A DNA stretch of 8,179 bases from CAXGUU01 sp964012875. GTDB lineage: Bacteria > Pseudomonadota > Gammaproteobacteria > Ga0077536. Position numbers and translations under genes: made by a program. The stretch is from contig CAXGUU010000143.1 of assembly GCA_964012875.1 (NCBI GenBank), positions 1-8,179 on the forward strand, written 5' to 3'. The notes below the pieces were generated by a model. That model was given only the letters and a program-made list of their open reading frames with translations. It ran no database searches and was not told where the DNA came from. Below are positions 1 to 5,593 of the stretch, in pieces (position 1 is the stretch's first letter; the number at the start of each line of letters is the position of its first letter).

Positions 1-164
1 ATTTCGACGCCGACTACATTCGCGCCCTTGAGCACGGCATGCCGCCCACGGCCGGCGAAGGCATTGGCATTGATCGCCTCGTGATGCTGTTGACCGACGC
101 GGCTTCAATCCGTGATGTGGTGCTGTTTCCACATATGCGGCCCGCCTCCCCAGGGACGTCCTGA
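1..164 (+). CDS. lysS: Lysyl-tRNA synthetase, class II, C-terminal end (partial)
   Basis: The reading frame is open from base 3 and gives the last 53 residues before a TGA stop; the rest of the gene lies left of the window. LysS is a cytoplasmic enzyme that attaches lysine to tRNA-Lys using ATP. The visible piece holds class II motif 3 as GEGIGIDRL, whose arginine contacts ATP in this family. It is flanked by the LysS-typical stretches EHGMPPTAG and LLTDAASIRDVVLFP and ends with the usual short FPxMRP tail plus a few extra residues. The paralogue EpmA (GenX) ends similarly, but the HGMPPTAG and TDAASIRDV wording fits LysS better. The gene converges on argG across 134 bp in which I see no clear terminator. 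Confidence 0.95.
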   Translation, partial: FDADYIRALEHGMPPTAGEGIGIDRLVMLLTDAASIRDVVLFPHMRPASPGTS

Positions 165-298
165 TGCGGGGTTTGTGGGCTTGGCGGCTGGTAGCCGGCC
201 TGCTGCTGCGTGGGCCAATAGAATAAACTCGAGTGGACGGGAAACTCCCCGATCAATTGCGAGTCTGATTTGGGAGCTTATGGGACTAGCTTGCGCCC

Positions 299-1513
299 TC
301 AACCCCGCCCAGACCCGACGCGCAGGCGCAGGGCATTCAGGCGAATGAACCCTTCAGCGTCGGCCTGATCATAGGCGCCAGCGTCGTCCTCGAACGTTGC
401 CAGCGACGCGTCGAATAAGCTGTCACTTTTCGAGGCCCGGCCTTCAACGATGACGTTCCCCTTGTAGAGACGGACTCGCACCAATCCATTGACGTGTTTT
501 TGCGAAGCATCAATCGCTTCCTGCAGCATTCGTCGCTCCGGGCTCCACCAGTAGCCGTTATAAATCATCGAAGCGTAGCGGGGCATCAGGTCGTCTTTAA
601 GGTGGGCAACCTCGCGATCCAGCGTGATCGACTCGATCGCACGGTGCGCTTTCAACATGATGGTGCCGCCGGGTGTTTCGTAGCAGCCGCGGGATTTCAT
701 GCCGACGTAACGGTTTTCGACGATATCGAGTCGGCCGATGCCATTTTCGCCACCGATGCGGTTGAGATGTGCAAGCACGGTAGCGGGGGACATGGCTTTA
801 CCATCGATAGCGACAACGTCACCTCCCCGGTATTCGAGCTCAAGCACTGTCGGTGTATCCGGGGCGAGTTCCGGCGCGACGGTCCAGCGCCACATGCCAT
901 CTTCGGCCGTCGCCCACGGATCTTCGAGAATGCCACCCTCATAGGAGATGTGCAGCAGATTAGCATCCATTGAATAGGGCGAACCGGAACCCGATTTATA
1001 TTCAATGGGTATGCCGTGCTGCTCGGCGTAGGCGAGTAGTTTCTCGCGCGAGTTCAGGTCCCACTCGCGCCATGGCGCGATGACTTTTATACCCGGTTCC
1101 AGGGCATAAGCACCGAGTTCAAAACGAACCTGGTCGTTGCCTTTACCGGTGGCGCCATGGGCGATGGCGTCGGCACCTGTTTCCCGGGCAATTTCTACCA
1201 GCCGCTTGGCAATCAACGGACGCGCGATCGACGTGCCAAGCAGGTACTCGCCCTCGTAAATTGTGTTGGCTCGGAACATCGGATAGACGAAATCAGCGAC
1301 AAATTCCTCCGTGAGGTCGTCGATATAGATCTCCTTGACGCCCATTTTTTGCGCCTTGCTGCGTGCCGGCTCGAGTTCCTCTCCCTGCCCGATATCAGCA
1401 GTGAAGGTCACGACTTCGCATTGATATTCATCTTCCAGCCACTTAAGGATGACCGACGTGTCGAGGCCGCCGGAATAAGCCAGAACTACTTTATTGACGT
1501 GCTTTTTTGCCAT
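299..1513 (-). CDS. argG: Argininosuccinate synthase
   Basis: This 404-residue protein has the full usual length of bacterial ArgG. It joins citrulline and aspartate, at the cost of ATP to AMP and PPi, to give argininosuccinate, the penultimate step of arginine synthesis in the cytoplasm. The N-terminal ATP-pyrophosphatase loop AYSGGLDTSV is at residues 12-21. The family blocks GATGKGNDQVRFE (120-132), SMDANLLHISYEGG (181-194) with LEDP following, and ENRYVGMKSRGCYETPGG are all intact, so the enzyme should be active. The ATG start gives the canonical N-terminus a few residues before the loop. The bases just upstream (CCTGAGCG) are only a weak Shine-Dalgarno match. The gene lies 71 bp downstream of the alpha/beta hydrolase on the same strand, with a possible terminator hairpin between them. 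It probably has its own promoter, although I cannot point to one. No arginine-regulator operator could be recognised. Confidence 0.98.
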   Translation of the reverse strand: MAKKHVNKVVLAYSGGLDTSVILKWLEDEYQCEVVTFTADIGQGEELEPARSKAQKMGVKEIYIDDLTEEFVADFVYPMFRANTIYEGEYLLGTSIARPLIAKRLVEIARETGADAIAHGATGKGNDQVRFELGAYALEPGIKVIAPWREWDLNSREKLLAYAEQHGIPIEYKSGSGSPYSMDANLLHISYEGGILEDPWATAEDGMWRWTVAPELAPDTPTVLELEYRGGDVVAIDGKAMSPATVLAHLNRIGGENGIGRLDIVENRYVGMKSRGCYETPGGTIMLKAHRAIESITLDREVAHLKDDLMPRYASMIYNGYWWSPERRMLQEAIDASQKHVNGLVRVRLYKGNVIVEGRASKSDSLFDASLATFEDDAGAYDQADAEGFIRLNALRLRVGSGRG

Positions 1514-1530
1514 CGCTCAGGGTCTTGGAG

Positions 1531-1566
1531 AAAAAAGAGGCGGCATTGTGCCTACGCGTGTGCCGC
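1531..1566 (-). terminator. Possible rho-independent terminator between the hydrolase gene and argG
   Basis: Read on the minus strand, GCGGCA is followed by a 15-base loop, then its exact complement TGCCGC, then CTC and a run of T residues (six A on the plus strand at 1531-1536). A 6-bp GC-rich stem plus a U-tract three bases downstream resembles an intrinsic terminator that would end the Nudix-hydrolase unit before argG. A smaller alternative hairpin (GGCA-CAA-TGCC) shares the right arm. The stem is short and the loop long, so this may be weak or may act as a leaky attenuator in front of argG. There is no visible leader peptide. Confidence 0.4.
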
Positions 1567-1584
1567 AAATCCACCACGTGGGCG

Positions 1585-2361
1585 CTAACCGTCAAGTGCC
1601 CGTCGAAACAGCTCGAGGAAAGCCTCCGGTGCTTCAGCGTGTGGCCAGTGGCCGCCGCCCGGCACTGTTTCGATTTGGTGGTACGGGAAAAGGCGTCGGA
1701 TCACGGGGATCTCGCTGGCAGTGATGCGGTCAGAGCGTTCACCACGGATGAACCAGGTATCACCATCAAAGCTGGCATTGTCGGCGACGGGTATCGGGCC
1801 AAGAATGTGTGGCATTTGCTCCTGCAAGGTTGCGAGATTTGCCCGCCATGCCACCACGCCGTCCCTGAACACCAGGTTCTGCAGGATGAACTGGCGCACC
1901 TGGGTTTCGGGGATGGCCGTCGCCATCGCGTCGTCGGCCTCGTGGCGTCGCCTGATAGTCGACAGATCAAGGGTGCGCATGGCAGCAATCATGTCCGCGA
2001 ACCGGTCCGGGTAGCTGACCGGCGCGATATCGATGTTGATCAGGCGCGTCAGTCGCTCAGGATGGTGAATCGCCAGCGTCATGGCAGCCTTGCCGCCCAT
2101 GCTGTGGCCGACCACGATGGGGCGTGTCAGTCGGCGCTGGTCGAGCATGCGCAGCACGTCGGCGACCATGTCGGTATAGGTCATCGATGTCGTATGTGGT
2201 GAGCGGCCGTGATTGCGCAGGTCGACAAGATGAAATTCAAATGCGCTCGACAGGCGCCGCGCCACGGTCAGCCAATTGCGCCCGGCTCCGAACAATCCAT
2301 GCAGTACAACCACCGGCGGGCCGCTGCCGATGCATTCGCTGTGCAGGTCGACCGCCGTCAT
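1585..2361 (-). CDS. YbfF/ABHD11-type alpha/beta-hydrolase (esterase)
   Basis: This 258-residue cytoplasmic alpha/beta-hydrolase is probably a carboxylesterase acting on short acyl or thioester bonds; its natural substrate is unknown. The oxyanion-hole segment is HGLFGAGRNW near residue 21 onward. DLRNHGRSPH follows, then the nucleophile elbow GHSMGGK with Ser87. The acidic residue is Asp111 in NIDIAPV and the catalytic His is His238 in GGGHWPHAE. The wording of these blocks matches E. coli YbfF and human ABHD11. Ser210 in GERSDR falls at the position of the extra serine reported in the YbfF active site: the spacings Ser to Asp (24) and Ser to His (28) agree with what I recall of that enzyme. 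I chose the ATG at 2361 rather than a start 14 codons upstream because this ATG overlaps the TGA of the Nudix gene as ATGA and is preceded by GGGA. That overlap points to translational coupling in one operon. Confidence 0.9.
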   Translation of the reverse strand: MTAVDLHSECIGSGPPVVVLHGLFGAGRNWLTVARRLSSAFEFHLVDLRNHGRSPHTTSMTYTDMVADVLRMLDQRRLTRPIVVGHSMGGKAAMTLAIHHPERLTRLINIDIAPVSYPDRFADMIAAMRTLDLSTIRRRHEADDAMATAIPETQVRQFILQNLVFRDGVVAWRANLATLQEQMPHILGPIPVADNASFDGDTWFIRGERSDRITASEIPVIRRLFPYHQIETVPGGGHWPHAEAPEAFLELFRRALDG

Positions 2362-2822
2362 GATTCCCGATATGCCGCCGGCAAGCGTTCGGGATTCAGA
2401 CAATCGACTGGCCAGAATCCAAGGATGGCGATGTCTTCTTCAATACCGAGCATGACGTCGTATTCCCGGATGCTGTCCTGTCCGACCCAGGCGAAGGCTG
2501 TGTGTTCGTGGTTAAGTTCGACCGAACCCCCCGTCCAGCTTCGCTGAAACAAGTGGATTTCGAATTGACCGCCATAAAAGCTGTCGCGGATGGGGCCGAC
2601 GTAACGGGTCAGTTCAACCTCGTGCTTGGGACCGATCTCCTCATCCATTTCACGCTCGGCCGCTGCCTCGGGTGTTTCACCCGGTTCGATTTTGCCGGCT
2701 GGCAATCCCCACTGACCCGCCCCAAGCTTTGCTGCGTCGCTACGGCGGAGCAAAAGCAGGCGATAATCCTGATCAAGCAGGAGATTGAGTGCGTAGCGGG
2801 CAGTTGGCTCTCGGCTGCTCAT
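2358..2822 (-). CDS. Nudix hydrolase
   Basis: This protein of 154 residues has a complete Nudix fold signature. Nudix enzymes hydrolyse nucleoside diphosphates linked to another group X, using divalent metal. The box GX5EX7REUXEEXGU is met by Gly43, Glu49, Arg57-Glu58, Glu61-Glu62 and Gly64; only the last aliphatic position is changed, to Pro. The leading strand RLLLLRRSD and the GQWGLPAGKIEPGE turn are typical of the MutT-like group. Nothing flanking the box identifies a substrate such as 8-oxo-dGTP, dihydroneopterin or ADP-ribose. I prefer the ATG at 2822; an in-frame TTG at 2864 would add 14 residues and run to within 5 bp of the divergent gene. The stop overlaps the hydrolase start as ATGA, so the two are very likely co-translated. 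Confidence 0.9.
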   Translation of the reverse strand: MSSREPTARYALNLLLDQDYRLLLLRRSDAAKLGAGQWGLPAGKIEPGETPEAAAEREMDEEIGPKHEVELTRYVGPIRDSFYGGQFEIHLFQRSWTGGSVELNHEHTAFAWVGQDSIREYDVMLGIEEDIAILGFWPVDCLNPERLPAAYRES

Positions 2823-2869
2823 CGCCAGACAGTTTAGCGCGGCTTCACTCGATCGGTAACTCAAGTGAT

Positions 2870-3259
2870 ATGGCAGTAAGAATTATTCAACTGGGCAGTC
2901 CCAGACAGCCAGGCGAGGGCATCCGGGTCGGAACCGTGCGACGGCCACCACGCGGCGTCAAACGCGAAGACTACGCCGCACGTGACTATTTTGATGTGTG
3001 GTTGCCGCTCCTGTCACCGCAACCAGAGACCATCAAACTCGTACAAGGTGATGACCGCGATAAACAATGGCCTAGATTTGTGCGCAGGTACCGCACTGAA
3101 ATGTCGAAATCCGAGCCCGGTCGGACCCTGGCGTTACTCGCGCTGTTTTCGCGCCAAACCGATTTTTCGGTCGGTTGCTACTGCGCGGATCCGGACTATT
3201 GTCACCGCAGCATCTTGAAGGAACTGCTTCGAGAGGCCGGTGCAGTACTGTTTGAGTAA
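2870..3259 (+). CDS. DUF488 family protein, YeaO-like
   Basis: This 129-residue soluble protein belongs to the DUF488 family, whose biochemical function is not established. The N-terminal half has the YeaO-like pattern of a lysine/arginine-rich strand followed by GIRVGTVRRPPRGVKRED (about residues 17-34). The C-terminal end has the signature CYCADPDYCHRSILKELL (103-120), with Cys103, Cys105, Cys111 and the CHR triad. The cysteine cluster suggests metal binding or a redox-sensitive site, but that is inference. The ATG at 2870 gives the normal family N-terminus; an upstream in-frame start at 2789 would run through the opposite-strand Nudix gene and adds no family sequence. The ribosome binding site is poor. 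The gene diverges from the Nudix gene and lies 37 bp upstream of the MaoC-like gene, with which it may share a transcript. Confidence 0.85.
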   Translation: MAVRIIQLGSPRQPGEGIRVGTVRRPPRGVKREDYAARDYFDVWLPLLSPQPETIKLVQGDDRDKQWPRFVRRYRTEMSKSEPGRTLALLALFSRQTDFSVGCYCADPDYCHRSILKELLREAGAVLFE

Positions 3260-3296
3260 CGATAAAGTCGCGTATCCGGAAAGCAGCGAGACCATC

Positions 3297-3743
3297 ATGA
3301 CCAACGATGTCAATCAGGCCCAACACGGCTACTACCTCGAAGAACTGGAGATCGGGATGTCAGCCGTTTTTGCCAAAACCTTTACCGACGCCGACGTCCT
3401 TGCGTTCGCGGGCGCGTCCGGCGACGTAAACCCCCTGCATCTCAATGAAGAATTTGCGGCTTCCACTCGATTCAAACGGCGCATCATCCATGGCATGTTG
3501 ACCACGAGCCTGTGGTCAACCCTCGTGGGTACGCGCTTGCCTGGACCCGGCGCGGCTTATATGGGACAGGAAACGCGATTTTTGAAGCCCGTGCACGTTG
3601 GCGACACCGTGGTCGCGCGCGCAACGGTCGTTGAAATTGACCAGGAAAAACAAAGAATCGCGCTGGACACGGAATGCCTGGTGGCCGAGGCGCGCGTCGC
3701 CCGCGGTCGAGCGCAGGTCTGGGTCCCGCGGAAAAACGCCTGA
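3297..3743 (+). CDS. MaoC-like (R)-specific enoyl-CoA hydratase
   Basis: This 148-residue single hot-dog-fold protein has the length of PhaJ-type hydratases. The family adds water to trans-2-enoyl-CoA to give (R)-3-hydroxyacyl-CoA, feeding polyhydroxyalkanoate or fatty-acid metabolism. The hydratase motif FAGASGDVNPLH contains the catalytic pair Asp43 and His48, five residues apart as in Aeromonas PhaJ. The following IIHGMLTTSLWSTLVG helix and the QETRFLKPVHVGDTV strand are standard for this fold. No PHA synthase, beta-oxidation or acetyltransferase gene is visible nearby, so the pathway stays open; the sequence could also belong to a MaoC protein of other specificity. The ATG at 3297 is chosen because it starts just before the domain; a GTG at 3240 would overlap the DUF488 gene and add 19 non-conserved residues. 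Confidence 0.9.
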   Translation: MTNDVNQAQHGYYLEELEIGMSAVFAKTFTDADVLAFAGASGDVNPLHLNEEFAASTRFKRRIIHGMLTTSLWSTLVGTRLPGPGAAYMGQETRFLKPVHVGDTVVARATVVEIDQEKQRIALDTECLVAEARVARGRAQVWVPRKNA

Positions 3744-3917
3744 ACCGGGGTATTCGCGACGCGGACTCGGAAAAGCCACCGCGCCTGTGCAAAGACGTCG
3801 TGAGTGACAACGGATGCTGGCTGCACACCTGAACGCTCGGCATCAATGCGGACAAGTCTGGCTCGCCGTTAGGTGCGCAACACCCCGCGGGCTCTGTAAT
3901 CGGTTTGCAGTAGCCGG

Positions 3918-5582
3918 CTAGAAATAGTTGATGTCGCCCGGGTGCACGGCGACATCAGCGCGGGACCAGCTTTGTTGGAGCGTGTCTGCGAGCGCCTCGG
4001 CGGCGTGCGCTTTGCCCTGTAAGGTCAGGCTTTTGATCAGGCCAGACAGCGACCAGCCATTGCTGGGCACCTTTTTAAGATCATCGCGAAATGCCGCTTC
4101 GGCTTCTGCCACGCGGCCTCGTTTAAGCAAGGCGTAGCCGAGTAGCTGGCGGTTAGGGAAGAACCAGTACGGTGGCTCCATGTACGGCAATGCATCCTCG
4201 ATCTCGATCGCGGCATGAAACTCACCGATCATCTGATCGACGTGGTCCGACGCGCTGGCAATGGCCGCAGCAAGCAGGTGTCTGGCGATCGCCAGCAACT
4301 CGTGCGCGGGATATCCGTACGTGGCGAAAGCGTCGGCGCCGAACCAGCTGGCGCTGCCGGCAAAAAGCTTCTGCTCAGCGTGAGCATTTTCGAGGTCGCC
4401 TTTTGCTGCGTAAGCGATGCCGCGAGCGGCATGCCACATCGCAGTCGCAAATTTGAGTCCGGGGGCCGGTTTGGGTTCCGCCAGCACCGCGTCCCAGCGG
4501 CCGAAGCGAATGAGTCCGTATTGCGGTACTGCGAGGAACTGTTCGATCAGAGGGACGTCGTCGATGAGATCAACCGGGACCTTGTCGGCCAGTTTACGTG
4601 CCGTTGGAATGGCGATACCGCTACGCCCCTCCAGGCTCGCGGTGTACCACAGGAAGTGCACGTTGTGGGGATAGTAAAGTGCCGGATAGAAGCCCTGGGC
4701 ACGGCATTGGTTGATGTACGACTCATCGGCCAGCGCGGCCAGCTCGTTCGCCTTGGTTGCATCATGGTAGCGTCCGACCCGGAGATAAATGTGCGAGGGC
4801 ATGTGAACAAGGTGACCGGATCCCGGTACCAGCTTGCCGAGTCGATCTGCGCCGGCTTCGGCCCGCTCAGGCGTGCGCGATGCTTCGACCGCATGGATAT
4901 ACAGATGAATGGCACCGGCATGGTCCGCATTGCGCGCAAGGATTGATTCGAGTGTGCTGATCACTGTAGTGGTGAGTGGTTTCGGTTCGCCGTCGGCAGT
5001 GAAGTAATCCCAAGGCATAAGGTTCATCATTGCCTCGGCATGGATGGCCGCAGCGTCGAGATCGTCCGGGAACCGATCGACGACCTCTCCCATGGCGTCG
5101 CTGAATGCCTTGTCGAGCGGTCGCCGGTTGCCGGGGGCAACCGCGGTGTAACGTTTGACCATGGCATCGACGTAGGCCTGTTCGCGCGGAGTGATGCTTT
5201 CGCGCAGCTCATCGGCTTTCGCCGCGGCCGCGCTGGCGGCCGGAGCGTCCGCGGGATCCATGGGCTTATTGATATTGGGACCGAGCGCGAACGCTTCACC
5301 CCAAAAGCACATGGCACACGCCGGGTCGAGTGCCTGCGCGGCACGGAACGAGCGGACGGCCTCGGCGTGATTGAAACCCCAGGCGAGCATCATGCCCTGA
5401 TTGAAATAGCGCTGGGCGTCAGGTGACTTTGTGGTGATGGCAACTTCGTAATCGCCAAGATCGTCAAACAGCGGCGCCGGTCGGGTGTACGTTTCTGTCG
5501 CGTGCAGATGGGTGGGCAGGAACAGCAGAACGCTGCACAGGAGCGGCAAGCATCGACGGAGCCTGGTCGGCAGATGGGCCAT
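3918..5582 (-). CDS. Exported TPR-like protein with histidine-rich motifs
   Basis: The protein has 554 residues and begins with a likely Sec signal peptide: a positive n-region (PTRLRR), a hydrophobic core (LPLLCSVLLFL) and a probable cut after HLHA near residue 28. It is therefore predicted to be periplasmic or secreted. The mature part looks like helical TPR repeats: a first repeat at about 54-88 (FNQGMMLAWGFNHAEAVRSF), further repeat-like helices around 381-405, and a C-terminal one at about 477-505. Unlike plain TPR proteins it also has compact motifs: DPACAMCFWGEA with Cys89 and Cys92, HLYIHAVEAS (226-235), HLVHMPSHIYLRVGRY (257-272) and YPHNVHF (304-310). These suggest a conserved pocket, possibly for metal, but no activity is known to me. 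I recognise the type as a widespread bacterial tetratricopeptide family without a named function. The start at 5582 has a strong AGGAG site 10 bp after the molybdoenzyme stop, which places both in one operon. Confidence 0.85.
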   Translation of the reverse strand: MAHLPTRLRRCLPLLCSVLLFLPTHLHATETYTRPAPLFDDLGDYEVAITTKSPDAQRYFNQGMMLAWGFNHAEAVRSFRAAQALDPACAMCFWGEAFALGPNINKPMDPADAPAASAAAAKADELRESITPREQAYVDAMVKRYTAVAPGNRRPLDKAFSDAMGEVVDRFPDDLDAAAIHAEAMMNLMPWDYFTADGEPKPLTTTVISTLESILARNADHAGAIHLYIHAVEASRTPERAEAGADRLGKLVPGSGHLVHMPSHIYLRVGRYHDATKANELAALADESYINQCRAQGFYPALYYPHNVHFLWYTASLEGRSGIAIPTARKLADKVPVDLIDDVPLIEQFLAVPQYGLIRFGRWDAVLAEPKPAPGLKFATAMWHAARGIAYAAKGDLENAHAEQKLFAGSASWFGADAFATYGYPAHELLAIARHLLAAAIASASDHVDQMIGEFHAAIEIEDALPYMEPPYWFFPNRQLLGYALLKRGRVAEAEAAFRDDLKKVPSNGWSLSGLIKSLTLQGKAHAAEALADTLQQSWSRADVAVHPGDINYF

Positions 5583-5586
5583 TGGG

Positions 5587-5593
5587 ATCTCCT
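5587..5593 (-). promoter_or_regulatory. Strong ribosome binding site that fixes the TPR gene start
   Basis: On the minus strand AGGAGAT lies just before the ATG at 5582, with the AGGAG core six bases from the start codon. Its first base is also the last base of the molybdoenzyme TGA stop. The site argues for the 554-residue start over an upstream in-frame start at 5654 inside the preceding gene, and for tight co-expression of the two genes. Confidence 0.8.

Noticed and set aside
185..197. Small hairpin CGGCT-GGT-AGCCG between lysS and argG
   Set aside because: The 5-bp stem has no T-tract on either strand, so it cannot be supported as a terminator of the convergent genes.
1574..1581. Palindrome CCACGTGG near the end of the alpha/beta hydrolase gene
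   Set aside because: An 8-base palindrome that overlaps the gap and is not repeated nearby; expected by chance in GC-rich DNA.
1507..2202. Long + strand open frame (231 codons) opposite the alpha/beta hydrolase
   Set aside because: It is the antisense shadow of a gene with clear family motifs in GC-rich DNA; its own translation shows no recognisable domain.
2789..2869. 27-residue upstream extension of the DUF488 protein
   Set aside because: It is antisense to the Nudix gene start and does not resemble the family; the ATG at 2870 gives the standard N-terminus.
3744..3917. 174-bp gap between the convergent MaoC-like and TPR genes
   Set aside because: Checked for a small gene, RNA or terminator; only the minor palindrome TAGCCGGCTA (3911-3920) at the TPR stop and a weak GGTG/CACC stem were seen, neither convincing.
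4215..4946. Plus-strand open frame of 243 codons opposite the TPR-like gene
   Set aside because: Antisense shadow: low-complexity Arg/Gly-rich translation, no ribosome binding site, and the opposite strand is a well-formed exported protein.
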